Source: Candidatus Rifleibacteriota bacterium (lineage in GTDB: Bacteria > Muiribacteriota > Ozemobacteria > Ozemobacterales > Ozemobacteraceae). Taken from it: a stretch of 48,616 nucleotides of DNA. The stretch spans positions 1 to 48,616 of the forward strand of contig JAHISQ010000127.1 of the NCBI GenBank assembly GCA_018818125.1, in the 5' to 3' direction. Numbering within the stretch: the stretch's first letter is position 1; each line of letters starts with the position of its first letter. A program made the position numbers and the translations under genes. Shown one piece after another: positions 9,409 to 18,349 of the stretch. The notes under the pieces were generated by a model, which was not told the origin of the DNA, did not search any database, and saw only the letters and a list, made by a program, of their open reading frames with translations.

Positions 9409-10464
9409 TTGAACAGCAATATTAACAACAAAAAGCCAACGCAAGAACAGACAAAAGCGGTGGCTGATGCGAGCAAAGCAGCTCCAGACAGTCCGGATCA
9501 GGGTGCTCAAAAAGATCCGAAAACCGCAAAAGAAGCTTTAGTAAATCAACTCGGTGGCTTAGACCCAGATGAGGTAGCTGCCCGCATTCTTGGAATTGTT
9601 GATGAGCACCAGGACGATGAAAACTTTGATCTTGAGGCCTCCAAATTCTGGTATCAGGCAGCTTACAAAGACCAGCTTGAGGACTTGTTTCAGGAGAAAA
9701 ATCGACTGCGTATTCTGGTAAACCAGCTTAAAAAGCGAGGTTACACTGAAACTGAGATTTATGACCTTTTTGCCAGAGTTCGCAAGGCTAAGCTATCGTC
9801 TGAAAGGACTCAGGAGGAGGCTGAGAAGAAGTCTGAGCTGCTTAAGAAAAAGCTCATGCACATTGGCATGCTTCTGGCCACCGTTTTCATCATCGGGCAG
9901 ATGTTTTTTAAATCGAACGAGTACGCTTTGGCGCGCGAGAAGCTAAGAATTGCCGAGGTCAAGACGCTGCTTTGCGAGATCAATAAGCCACCATTACAGA
10001 CAAAAACTAACTTTGATGCGCAATGGAACGAGATAGTGGGTTTGACCACCGGTATTCAGGAAGGTATGCTTGTTAAAACAACTACTGGCGCTCACAAAAT
10101 CAAAATCTCTGATAAGGCTACAATCGTATTTGATGCCGCCGCAATTTTCAAGGTCGAGAAGGTAACGCTTGACCTGACCCTGAAGAAAGTGGCCGAGGTG
10201 GATATAAATATGCAGCAGGGGATAATTTCGTGGGATCTTGCTGAAGATTCTGGCGTAAAGTTAAAATTCGTTTTTTCGGGCGCAAGTTTGGCGGTTAGTT
10301 ATGGAATGGGAAAAATTGATCTGATCTGCCGCCCCAGTCGAATTGCTGTAAAAGAGGGTGAAACCAGCATCGGGATAGGTCGAGCTTTGTCGCGTTCTCT
10401 TAACGGCCTCATGGAAGCGATTCTGTCTGACCCGCCTGAGATTAAGATTTATGACACCTACTGA
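9409..10464 (+). CDS. Single-pass membrane protein with FecR-like C-terminal domain
   Basis: The start is a TTG at 9409 preceded by a G-rich ribosome-binding stretch (9397-9401); no nearby ATG exists. The 351-aa product has a charged, disordered N-terminus (1-45), a helical cytoplasmic region with coiled-coil character (75-145), one transmembrane helix (about 150-167, MHIGMLLATVFIIGQMFF) and a beta-rich periplasmic domain (about 210-330). The last domain's pattern of Gly, then VKTTTGAHKIKISDKATIVF, resembles FecR domains. FecR proteins relay signals to sigma factors, and an ECF-type sigma gene lies 3 kb downstream. The FecR assignment is moderate; repeats and fold would need a profile search. 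Confidence 0.6.
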   Translation: MNSNINNKKPTQEQTKAVADASKAAPDSPDQGAQKDPKTAKEALVNQLGGLDPDEVAARILGIVDEHQDDENFDLEASKFWYQAAYKDQLEDLFQEKNRLRILVNQLKKRGYTETEIYDLFARVRKAKLSSERTQEEAEKKSELLKKKLMHIGMLLATVFIIGQMFFKSNEYALAREKLRIAEVKTLLCEINKPPLQTKTNFDAQWNEIVGLTTGIQEGMLVKTTTGAHKIKISDKATIVFDAAAIFKVEKVTLDLTLKKVAEVDINMQQGIISWDLAEDSGVKLKFVFSGASLAVSYGMGKIDLICRPSRIAVKEGETSIGIGRALSRSLNGLMEAILSDPPEIKIYDTY

Positions 10465-10552
10465 CTTTCTTGCTGCTTTGCTGATTTGTTTGACACTGTT
10501 GGCATTTTCCGGCGTTTTACGATAGAATGTTGCAGTTGGAAGAGGACTTGTT

Positions 10553-12898
10553 ATGCAGAACAGTGCGCAGATCATTCATCGGATTCTTACCGAAAAGCTC
10601 AGTGACGGCGAGATAAAGAACGTAGTTTGCAGTGTCAAAGACACTGCTGGTGGCGATTATTCAAAGGCACTCGTCGAAATTCTCGAACAGGTCGCAGATC
10701 TGCTCAATGTTTCGGAGCGCCTGCTTGATAACCTGCTACAGCTTCTGGTTGAGGTTACCTCAGACATTGCCGGTGCTGAGCGCGGTACTCTTTTTCTGGT
10801 AGACACAGAGTCCGGTGAGCTTTTTTCGAGGGTTTTTGGTGGCGAAGCTACTGAGGAGATCAGGTTCCCTCTTGAAAAGGGTATTGCTGGCGCGGTTATG
10901 GCATCAGGCGAGATTCGCATTGTATGTGACGCTTACAATGACCCGCTTTTCAACCAGGAGATAGATCGGCAGACTGGTTATCAGACCCGCAATCTGGTGT
11001 GCCTGCCGGTAAGTCTTCAGCCCAGCGGGATGGTTATCGGGGTTCTCGAACTTATTAACGTTGCGCAGTTGCCCTTGCCAAGTGACAAAATGGCAATACT
11101 CGAGAAAGTAACTGCGAATTCGGCACGTGTTCTGCATAATGCCCATCAGTTTGAACAAATTCAACAGGCGCGCGAGAACGAGTCGCATCTGCTCGAGATT
11201 ACTTCGGTGATTTCTTCAGAACTGCAGCTTAAACCACTTCTTGAGAAGATAATGGAAGCTGTAATCATGATTCTAAGCTGTGATCGCGCCACGATTTTTC
11301 TTTATGACGAGAAGAACAATCAACTCTGGTCACAGGTCGCTCTTGGCATGCGTGATCAGGAGATCAGAATCCCTGCTAATCGCGGTATTGCTGGCGAAGT
11401 TTTTACAACGGGCAATACAGTAAACATTCCTGATGCCTATAAGGACAGTCGTTTCAATCAGGAAATCGATCGCAGAACCGGGTATCGCACTCACAACATT
11501 CTGTGCATGCCCCTGATCAACAAGCATGGCGTTAAGATCGGCGTTACCCAGGTATTGAACAAGCGGGGCGGTGCTTTTTCGCGTCAGGATGAGCGTAAGC
11601 TTGCGAGTTTTTCTTCGCAGGCTTCAATTGCCATCGAAAATGCCAAGCTGTTCAATGAGGTTCTCAACGCCCAGAACTATAGTGAAAGCATTCTTAGAAG
11701 CCTGAGTAACGGTGTAATAAGCGTTAATCACATGCGCCGCATCGAAAAGTGCAATGGCATCGCTTTGCGCATTCTGGGTGCCGAAGAGAGCCAGATAATT
11801 GGCAAATTTGCCGATATCACCTTTACCGGTGATAATCACTGGCTGGTTGACAGTCTGCGTCGGGTAATCGCGACCAATGATTCAGATAACTTCATAGATG
11901 CTGAGATCACCAACCTGCAGGGCAAAAAAATATCGGTAAACATGATGGTGGTGCCTTTGCGCGACACTCACGAGCAGCCCATGGGCGGACTGGTCATATT
12001 AGAAGATCTGTCAGTCGAAAAACGTTTAAAGGGCACGCTTGCGCGCTACATGACCAAGGAAGTCGCAGATCAGCTGATGGATTGTGAGGCGCAACTTGGC
12101 GGGCAGATGCGAGAGCTGAGCATTCTATTTTCCGATATACGAAGCTTTACAACAATATCTGAGCAACTGGGTCCACAGGAAACAGTATTGATGCTCAACG
12201 ACTACTTTACCAGCATGGTTGATATCGTATTTCATCATGGCGGCATTCTTGATAAATTTATCGGAGACGCCATATTGGCGGTTTTTGGTGCGCCGTTCTC
12301 GACCGGTGAAGATGCCGAGCGTGCTTTGTCAACTGCAATCGATATGATGAGGGCATTGAAGAGGTTCAATGCCGATCGCATGCTCAAAGACAAGCAGACG
12401 ATCAACATCGGCATTGGCATTGCTACCGACAATGTTCTTGTTGGCAATATTGGCTCGATGAAGCGTATGGATTACACGGTAATTGGTGATGGTGTTAATC
12501 TTGCATCGCGCCTGGAAAGTGCCACGAAGTTTTATCATGCCGACATTCTGATCAGTGAAAAGACTTTTGATGACCTGAAAGCCGGTCATCAGAGTCGTGA
12601 GGTTGATTTGATGAGGGTTAAGGGTAAAACCAAGCCGGTTAAAGTCTTCGAAATACTTGACCATCACGATCGTCTGTCATTTCCAAACATGGAATCTGTG
12701 ATCGAATGTACACACCGTGGTATAGACTTTTATCGACAGCAGATGTGGGCAGAAGCTATGGCTGAATTCGAATCGGCAATCCGGATGAATCGCCGCGATG
12801 AGCTCTGTAAAATGTATGTTGGCCGTTGTTTTCACTTTCAGAAGAATCCGCCAGGCCCAGAATGGGACGGCGTTTGGACCATGACCTCGAAGTCGTGA
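10553..12898 (+). CDS. Adenylate cyclase (class III) with two GAF domains and a PAS domain
   Basis: This soluble 781-aa sensor has GAF 1 (about 55-205) and GAF 2 (about 230-370), both with the FNQEIDR-TGY signature of cyclase/phosphodiesterase GAF domains. A PAS domain (about 385-495), a class III catalytic domain (about 515-705) and a TPR-like tail follow. The catalytic set looks complete: metal aspartates D528 (FSDIRSFT) and D572 (FIGD), Lys568, specificity Thr642 (DYTVIGD), Asn649 and Arg653. It should therefore work as a homodimer making cAMP from ATP, gated by small-molecule binding to the GAF domains. It is preceded by an 88-bp gap with an AGAGGA ribosome site. Confidence 0.92.
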   Translation: MQNSAQIIHRILTEKLSDGEIKNVVCSVKDTAGGDYSKALVEILEQVADLLNVSERLLDNLLQLLVEVTSDIAGAERGTLFLVDTESGELFSRVFGGEATEEIRFPLEKGIAGAVMASGEIRIVCDAYNDPLFNQEIDRQTGYQTRNLVCLPVSLQPSGMVIGVLELINVAQLPLPSDKMAILEKVTANSARVLHNAHQFEQIQQARENESHLLEITSVISSELQLKPLLEKIMEAVIMILSCDRATIFLYDEKNNQLWSQVALGMRDQEIRIPANRGIAGEVFTTGNTVNIPDAYKDSRFNQEIDRRTGYRTHNILCMPLINKHGVKIGVTQVLNKRGGAFSRQDERKLASFSSQASIAIENAKLFNEVLNAQNYSESILRSLSNGVISVNHMRRIEKCNGIALRILGAEESQIIGKFADITFTGDNHWLVDSLRRVIATNDSDNFIDAEITNLQGKKISVNMMVVPLRDTHEQPMGGLVILEDLSVEKRLKGTLARYMTKEVADQLMDCEAQLGGQMRELSILFSDIRSFTTISEQLGPQETVLMLNDYFTSMVDIVFHHGGILDKFIGDAILAVFGAPFSTGEDAERALSTAIDMMRALKRFNADRMLKDKQTINIGIGIATDNVLVGNIGSMKRMDYTVIGDGVNLASRLESATKFYHADILISEKTFDDLKAGHQSREVDLMRVKGKTKPVKVFEILDHHDRLSFPNMESVIECTHRGIDFYRQQMWAEAMAEFESAIRMNRRDELCKMYVGRCFHFQKNPPGPEWDGVWTMTSKS

Positions 12899-12944
12899 GG
12901 AATTCTCAGCATTGCCGGCATTTTTGCCCGTTCGGGTTAAACAA

Positions 12945-13430
12945 ATGAACATTGTCAGACAGCAGAATGTGGTTTCGAAAAGCTCAACCGAGAGTAACCG
13001 TCAGAGTTCGCAGAATTCTGCGCCAGCCCGAAGTCTGGCGGATCATAAGTTACCAGATTTTAGAAGGCTGGTTTTGCCAACGTTTGGGCTTATTTTTGCA
13101 GGGTTTCTCGTTGTTTTTGTCTTCGGATTATTCATGCCTGGGCGGCAGTCTGCAAGCAGAGACACTGGTGGCGCGGTACTTGCAGAGCAGTTTGTGCGCG
13201 AGGGCAAGGTAATCAGCCTCGAAAATGGTGTTGTTGAATTCGAAACGACTTTCGGTGAGCGTTTTATGATTAATCCGACGGCGGAAGGTTTCAGGACTCC
13301 GGAAGTTGGCAGTCTGCAACGCGCCTCTTTGGTGCCATTCCGGCGGAGTGCCGAGAACATATATCTTGCGCGAATCAGGTCGCTCCGCAGGATTAGTGAG
13401 TATTCGACGCAAGGCATGGGAGGCGGTTGA
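12945..13430 (+). CDS. Small single-pass membrane protein upstream of sigma factor
   Basis: I chose ATG 12945 (MNIVRQQNVV) rather than the TTG at 12912, giving 161 aa; the ribosome site is weak either way. A hydrophilic N-terminus (1-40) is followed by one transmembrane helix (about 43-64, LVLPTFGLIFAGFLVVFVFGLF) and a small beta-rich extracytoplasmic domain. No family was recognised. The stop TGA overlaps the start of the sigma-factor gene (TGATG), so the two are co-translated. That position is typical of regulators or sensors of extracytoplasmic-function sigma factors. Confidence 0.6.
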   Translation: MNIVRQQNVVSKSSTESNRQSSQNSAPARSLADHKLPDFRRLVLPTFGLIFAGFLVVFVFGLFMPGRQSASRDTGGAVLAEQFVREGKVISLENGVVEFETTFGERFMINPTAEGFRTPEVGSLQRASLVPFRRSAENIYLARIRSLRRISEYSTQGMGGG

Positions 13431-14011
13431 TGGCAGATACTGCAAAACTAAACGCCGCCGCTGCCCGCCATGCCGAAGATCTGGTGGCTATCAGAAAGAT
13501 AAGAGAGGGTGATGTAAGAGCCCTTGAACGTTTGATCGACCGCTATCTGAACCAGTTAATGGGGTTTTTCAGGTATTTGCGGGCCCCCGAGTCGATGGTT
13601 GAAGATCTGGTGCAGGAAACATTTGAACGTGTTATCAGAAAACTCGATGCCTATGACGAACAGAAAAAGTTTTCAGTCTGGTTGTTGACGGTGGGGCGTA
13701 ACCTTTATTTTGACCAGTGTCGCCGCGAGACCCGCAAGCGCGAGCATCAGCAGCAGATTGTTTCTGAACCGGTCACTTCGCCAGAAGACGAAGTGGTCGA
13801 GAGACATACCGCCAGCGAATTGTTGCAGACTCTGACACCCCAGGAAAAATTTCTGGTCGATCTGCGTGTTTTTCAGGGCATGCCTTTTGCTGAAATTGCT
13901 GAATTAACAGGCGAAGTAGAGGCGACTTTGCGGTCGCGGTTTTTCAGGATCATGGGACGTTTACGAATAACGCTCGAAAAAAAAGCCCCCGGAGTGGCCG
14001 GGAGCTGCTGA
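13430..14011 (+). CDS. ECF-type RNA polymerase sigma factor (sigma-70 family)
   Basis: This 193-aa protein has a sigma-70 region 2 (about 30-100), including EDLVQETFERVIRKLDAY and the DNA-melting/-10 helix around WLLTVGRNLYFDQCRRE. A short linker and a region 4 helix-turn-helix (about 135-185, LTPQEKFLVDLRVFQGMPF) follow, with no region 1 or 3. ATG 13430 is chosen over TTG 13427 because GGGAGG at 13418-13423 is correctly spaced. The upstream membrane-protein gene is coupled by TGATG. The likely antagonist is the convergent zinc-finger/FecR gene at 14039-14872. The last 11 codons also contain the terminator of that gene. Confidence 0.9.
   Translation: MADTAKLNAAAARHAEDLVAIRKIREGDVRALERLIDRYLNQLMGFFRYLRAPESMVEDLVQETFERVIRKLDAYDEQKKFSVWLLTVGRNLYFDQCRRETRKREHQQQIVSEPVTSPEDEVVERHTASELLQTLTPQEKFLVDLRVFQGMPFAEIAELTGEVEATLRSRFFRIMGRLRITLEKKAPGVAGSC
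13977..14005 (-). terminator. Rho-independent terminator of the anti-sigma gene, inside the sigma-factor 3' end
   Basis: Read on the minus strand, an 8-bp stem GCTCCCGG / CCGGGGGC (one G-U pair) with a 5-base loop is followed by eight T residues. It lies 34 bp beyond the anti-sigma stop and within the coding sequence of the convergent sigma gene. On the plus strand there is no T-run, so it acts leftward. Confidence 0.8.
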
Positions 14012-14038
14012 AATTATTTGCACAGGGAAATTTCAGCG

Positions 14039-14872
14039 CTACTCACTGTCTAATGATGGAATTGTCTCGGTTTCAGAAGAACTTGCTTTTTGCTGACCCA
14101 TTCTCGATTTTTCTCCGGGCCCCAGAACTGTCGCCGGGGCGTGGTCGGAGCTCACTCTCACTTTGCCCGAAAGCACTTCGACAGTTGTATATCGAGAATA
14201 AGACTCGCAGACAAATACTGTGCCAAGAACGGTAACAATTCCGTGTGGAGTTGTAGCGACAAATTCACCCATTCCCCGCGTAACCTCAGCTCTTACGTGA
14301 CCCTGAAGCAGGTGAAACCCGCGTGGTGCAAGAGTCAGGCGCGCGGGTCCCTTGACCAGCAGACGTGACCGGTCTGGCAGCGTTATTTCACCAGAATCGT
14401 TAGCGAACAGGGCAACCGGGTTGTCCATGGACACCTGCTGCGACTCTCCGCCATTTAGACTGAGCGTGAACGTATACTGCTGTGGCAGGCTGGCGATCTG
14501 GGGTGTGCCTGCTGGCGGCTTGATAACAGTTGTCGACTGAGTGGTCAGGGTGGACCAGGCGGCAACAAGAACAATTACAGCGATTGAAAGTTTCCAGAGC
14601 CAGGCGAAACTGGTAGCAAGAGAAGCTTTTGGAACTTCACTGCGGGCGGTAACAATCGGTGCCAGCTTTTTAATCAATTTAAGCTTGAGTTCAGGGTGTG
14701 ATTCATCGCCATAGGCACTGTCTTCGCGCTTGAGCAGCTCGATTGTGGCGATGGTCTGCCGGCACCCATCGCAACTTTGCATGTGCTGCAAAGTTCGGCT
14801 ATCTGGAGATTGCCGATTAAGCACGGATTCCAGGCAGTCCTGGCAGAGTTTTTCGTTTTCACTGTTACTCAT
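14039..14872 (-). CDS. Zinc-finger anti-sigma factor / FecR-domain transmembrane protein
   Basis: Translation starts at ATG 14872 (MSNSENEKLCQDC) or, three codons earlier, GTG 14881. The 277-aa product has an N-terminal anti-sigma zinc-finger with the H-x3-C-x2-C signature at H30, C34 and C37. A transmembrane helix (about 89-109) and a periplasmic FecR domain (about 150-250) follow, the latter with the typical core FVATTPHGIVTVLGTVFV and EVLSGKVRV. It should hold an ECF sigma factor at the membrane and release it on an envelope signal. The obvious partner is the convergent sigma gene at 13430-14011; sigma and anti-sigma are usually co-transcribed, so the opposed arrangement is unusual. Confidence 0.82.
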   Translation of the reverse strand: MSNSENEKLCQDCLESVLNRQSPDSRTLQHMQSCDGCRQTIATIELLKREDSAYGDESHPELKLKLIKKLAPIVTARSEVPKASLATSFAWLWKLSIAVIVLVAAWSTLTTQSTTVIKPPAGTPQIASLPQQYTFTLSLNGGESQQVSMDNPVALFANDSGEITLPDRSRLLVKGPARLTLAPRGFHLLQGHVRAEVTRGMGEFVATTPHGIVTVLGTVFVCESYSRYTTVEVLSGKVRVSSDHAPATVLGPGEKSRMGQQKASSSETETIPSLDSE

Positions 14873-14950
14873 AATCTTCACTTGTAGAAAAGATTTTTAA
14901 ACTATTACACTAAATCTACGATTGAGTTGCAGAAAATGTTGCAAGAAAAT

Positions 14951-15682
14951 TTAATTATCTGAAAATTGTATTTGAGTGTGCCAATTTGGATTGATTCCGG
15001 GCTGATTCCAGGCGGCATGAAAAAATTCGGGGTACACTATGTCGAAGAAGTCGGCAATCGCCAGATTGCCTTTGGGAGCAGTCGATGAGCAGTTCTTGTC
15101 TTTTAAATCGGCTGCGTCTATTGAGTCGATAAGTTGCAGGGTTACCATGAAATAAAACTGATTGCGCCCGTAAGGTTGCAACATAACAGGCTTGATCTCG
15201 AAAAAATTTACACGTTCACTTAAAACCTTCTTTGTTGTCTGTCCCTTAAAGGTTTCTTCTCTTGTCAATTTCAGGAAAGGTCTATCTGGGCTGGTGCCAG
15301 GCTCGATGCGGTAGTTGATCAGGGCTGTTTCGCGATAATTCACGCCAGAGCTCTGACTTGAAAAGATTTCGTTCATGCGGGCATGAGTCGGGAAACTCAA
15401 GAAAGTGTACATGTTATGTGGCGCCACCCCGGTTATGTACATTACATTGTCGAAGTTATATACCGAATCATAGGGCAGAGGGAAACAGGCGAGTTTGAGA
15501 TCGGCATAAACCTGTCTGATGATTTTGCGTGCTTCGAGAGTAGTTTCCAGGCGCAACATGCCCTGAAGAGATGATCTTGTGCTAAATCTAAGTAACATAA
15601 AAGCTGTGCCGGCCAGTAAAGCCAAACATGCCGACACCACCATAATTTCAACAAATGTGAATCCCGTTTTTTTACTGGTCAT
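14951..15682 (-). CDS. Type IV prepilin-like protein (PilW/GspJ-like)
   Basis: This 243-aa protein begins with a short leader MTSKKTG, then FTFVEIMVVSACLALLAGTAF, a class III prepilin signal with Glu at mature position 5. A large C-terminal domain follows. It is the last gene of a three-gene minus-strand unit and overlaps the preceding gene (start 15682, previous stop 15679). It matches the longer minor pilin of such operons and is the counterpart of the 5569-6231 product in the other pilin-like cluster. Confidence 0.82.
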   Translation of the reverse strand: MTSKKTGFTFVEIMVVSACLALLAGTAFMLLRFSTRSSLQGMLRLETTLEARKIIRQVYADLKLACFPLPYDSVYNFDNVMYITGVAPHNMYTFLSFPTHARMNEIFSSQSSGVNYRETALINYRIEPGTSPDRPFLKLTREETFKGQTTKKVLSERVNFFEIKPVMLQPYGRNQFYFMVTLQLIDSIDAADLKDKNCSSTAPKGNLAIADFFDIVYPEFFHAAWNQPGINPNWHTQIQFSDN

Positions 15683-16143
15683 CTGGGGCGCTCCAGTATA
15701 AGAGATTCAAGTGAAACCGTGCGATTGCGCATCCACACTTCGATACGACTCATGCTTCTTGCTGCTACCGTAACTTTTATGCTGATAGCTCTGAGGCTGC
15801 CATGACTTACGGATTTAAGCTCGATCATGCGCTTGAACATCGAGGCTTCTGCCGGGTATTGAATCTCTGAAAACCGGTTGAATTCAATGTCATGCATGCT
15901 GTTTGTCGGATATTCTGCTGGTGGAGAAATGTTGCCATCTGCGATCATGCGTAAGCTGTCGTAGCCAAAGCCACGAAATACCTCGATAGGTTCTCTTGCC
16001 AGGCTGAATGCGAGAAATTCATAGTATGAATCCATTGCCTGCTGGTTTGAAGAGCGATTGAGCATAAACATCGACAGTGCTGCAACAGCCAGAATGGCCA
16101 TGGCAAAAACTATTTCGATAAGTGTGAAGCCTCTTTTGCTCAT
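15679..16143 (-). CDS. Type IV prepilin-like protein (PilV/GspI-like)
   Basis: This 154-aa product starts MSKRG, then FTLIEIVFAMAILAVAALSMF: a textbook prepilin peptidase site with Glu5 and an N-terminal helix. It overlaps the genes on both sides by ATGA-type junctions (16140-16143 and 15679-15682), so it is translated as part of the unit. It probably forms part of a minor pilin or pseudopilin tip complex. Confidence 0.83.
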   Translation of the reverse strand: MSKRGFTLIEIVFAMAILAVAALSMFMLNRSSNQQAMDSYYEFLAFSLAREPIEVFRGFGYDSLRMIADGNISPPAEYPTNSMHDIEFNRFSEIQYPAEASMFKRMIELKSVSHGSLRAISIKVTVAARSMSRIEVWMRNRTVSLESLILERPR

Positions 16144-18203
16144 TCGTCTTTTTCTACAACTCTTTCAAAGGTTATCCAGCGTGCGATATTTACCTGATAC
16201 AGGTCATTCTGGCGCTTAAGCGCAGGGTCATAAGTGATGCGATGTTCTTCGCCGACACTCCATCTGTCGATAGCAAGGCGGTCTACAGCCAGACTGCCAT
16301 AAAGGTCGAGACGGCGATTAGCCTGAATATGGCCGTTGCGGTCAAGAATGCCCATGCTGATAAGCGATGCCTCAATTCTGTGGTCTGTGTTAACGGTAAT
16401 AGGCTGACCGCGGGTTGCCAATACGCAGACTACTTCTTTTCCGGGGGCTTTTTTAATGCCAGTTTCGATTCTGATGCCGGGGGCAATGAGTATGCCACAA
16501 CCTTCGACTTCAATGTCGCCGTCACCATTGCCACCGAGCACAACTGGTTCTTTGCATTGAATTATGCCGCGCAGCTTGAGTTTTTTCTGACGAGGCAGAT
16601 ATATGCCGAAACTTTCAAGCTGTCTTCGGCTCAGGTTTTGCCTTGACCACAGGTTAATATGGGCAAATGGCACGGCAGCGAGTGATGGGTCTTCAATTAC
16701 ACCTGCCCAGCGTCGGAGATAAAAGACTGGCTGCGGTAACGGGCTTGGTTGAAGCAGATAGGCATTATTTGAATCAATTTTGGAGAAAAGATCGGGATCC
16801 CTGGTGTCTCTGTATATCTGCGATTTGAGATAATCGATATCGAGACCGTCTGGCTGGCGCCCATTGAACCGTTCTGGGTCAAAACAGGTATATTTGCGGG
16901 TAGAAAAGTCGCGGAGCAACTGGTTGTCGTCGATTCTGCGACTATCAAGGTCGGTGTCTTCGCTGGGTCCGGCAAATATTCGTGCATCATTGAGCTCGAT
17001 AAACAGGCTGGCAATCTGCATAAACCGCTGTCTGACGTTGCCTTCAAGGATCTGACGCAGGCTCTCTTCCGGTTCTATCACTATGCCTGCACCAACGGCT
17101 GGCAATGACTGGTCAGAGTTTGCTGGCCAGCGCCCAAGGCGAAGAGCGTTTCTGATTTTTATGATACTTGCTGAAGCTTCGGTTTCAGCAAGGTCGTCAT
17201 CGCACAGTGGCAGTTTTTCGAAGAGAAAATCAGCCGAAAAGTTGGTCATAACAAAGTTCCCATAAGACAGCTCGATATCGTGCAATACTTGGCGTGCCAG
17301 CTTTTTTATCGCGGCAAAAAAATCTGGTAGTAGTCTGAAAATCTGCTGATCAGCCGGATCGTATGAAAATTCTTTCTGCTGCGGCTGTGGAATGAAATGC
17401 ATGCGCTTTTTATCTATATTTAGATAAACATGCTGGCCGGGTTTATTACCGAAAAAAACCTTGCCAAAAGTGGTCGGGTCGGTGTCGGACTGACTTATCA
17501 CCAGACGCTGCTTCGCCGGGTTAAGACTGGCTCCGGCTGAATTGGTAAACTCTTCCTGGCCGTTGCGCAGAAAAAGCGCATAATCAAGCACGTAGCTGCC
17601 GGCATATTCACTACGCTGAGTGCTGTTGTCGCGTCTGGCAACAATTGTGACTACCTTGTAATCGTGATGTCTGGTCATGGTGCATGCGCTGCTTACACTG
17701 TGCCGGTATTCTTCTTCTGGCTCGACCATTACTCTGAGTTCGATGGTGCCGACGCCTTCCTTGCCGTAATAAGAAGTGCCAGCCATATCGGTGTTACGAA
17801 AGTCGACTATTCTGGCAGTAGCACTGATCGAAAATCGTGAACCGATTTCCATGCTTTTTGCCTGCTTGATCGTCAGTTCAACCGGCACTTCGATACCGCG
17901 TTGATTTTTCTCGCTGAGATCGATATTGCTACAGTCGATGGCCGCCGGTCGTTCGACCAGATACCTGAAAAAGGTGCCGTCGGGCTTTTCGCTTTCGGCA
18001 AGAACATAAGCCAGAGCTTCTTCTATCGCGGCAGCAGCAAGCTGGCGAGCCACTTCCGAAGTCTGAAAGCGAAAGGCGCTAAGCCTGGTGTGGCGGGAAT
18101 AAAAGTGCAGTTGCATGGCCAGAAGCCCGATAATCAGCAGAACAAAGATGGCCGAAAACATGGCTATACCACTTCTGTTGTTTGCCTCTCGCAATGCTGT
18201 CAT
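16140..18203 (-). CDS. Large PilX/GspK-like protein
   Basis: This 687-aa protein has a prepilin-like leader ending RSG, then IAMFSAIFVLLIIGLLAMQL, without Glu at position 5. This is the pattern of PilX/GspK-type components that lack Glu5. The remaining roughly 650 residues are soluble and unassigned, far longer than usual GspK (about 300). The late region (about 540-650) is Gly/Ile/Leu-rich with short repeating beta-like strands, compatible with a solenoid or polymer-like domain as in other PilX-like proteins with large C-termini. It is the first gene of the minus-strand operon, transcribed from the 18204-18349 gap. Confidence 0.7.
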   Translation of the reverse strand: MTALREANNRSGIAMFSAIFVLLIIGLLAMQLHFYSRHTRLSAFRFQTSEVARQLAAAAIEEALAYVLAESEKPDGTFFRYLVERPAAIDCSNIDLSEKNQRGIEVPVELTIKQAKSMEIGSRFSISATARIVDFRNTDMAGTSYYGKEGVGTIELRVMVEPEEEYRHSVSSACTMTRHHDYKVVTIVARRDNSTQRSEYAGSYVLDYALFLRNGQEEFTNSAGASLNPAKQRLVISQSDTDPTTFGKVFFGNKPGQHVYLNIDKKRMHFIPQPQQKEFSYDPADQQIFRLLPDFFAAIKKLARQVLHDIELSYGNFVMTNFSADFLFEKLPLCDDDLAETEASASIIKIRNALRLGRWPANSDQSLPAVGAGIVIEPEESLRQILEGNVRQRFMQIASLFIELNDARIFAGPSEDTDLDSRRIDDNQLLRDFSTRKYTCFDPERFNGRQPDGLDIDYLKSQIYRDTRDPDLFSKIDSNNAYLLQPSPLPQPVFYLRRWAGVIEDPSLAAVPFAHINLWSRQNLSRRQLESFGIYLPRQKKLKLRGIIQCKEPVVLGGNGDGDIEVEGCGILIAPGIRIETGIKKAPGKEVVCVLATRGQPITVNTDHRIEASLISMGILDRNGHIQANRRLDLYGSLAVDRLAIDRWSVGEEHRITYDPALKRQNDLYQVNIARWITFERVVEKDE

Positions 18204-18349
18204 GTAACGCTCCGCTTCAAGTTGCGCTATAAGTCTACTATCTTGCCATATTTAAGGCAAGCCGCGCAGCATGGCATTATTGAAAATGTGGAAATTGCCA
18301 GCGAAGCATGTTAAATTGGCAACATTAAATTGTTGAACTGGAGACTGGA

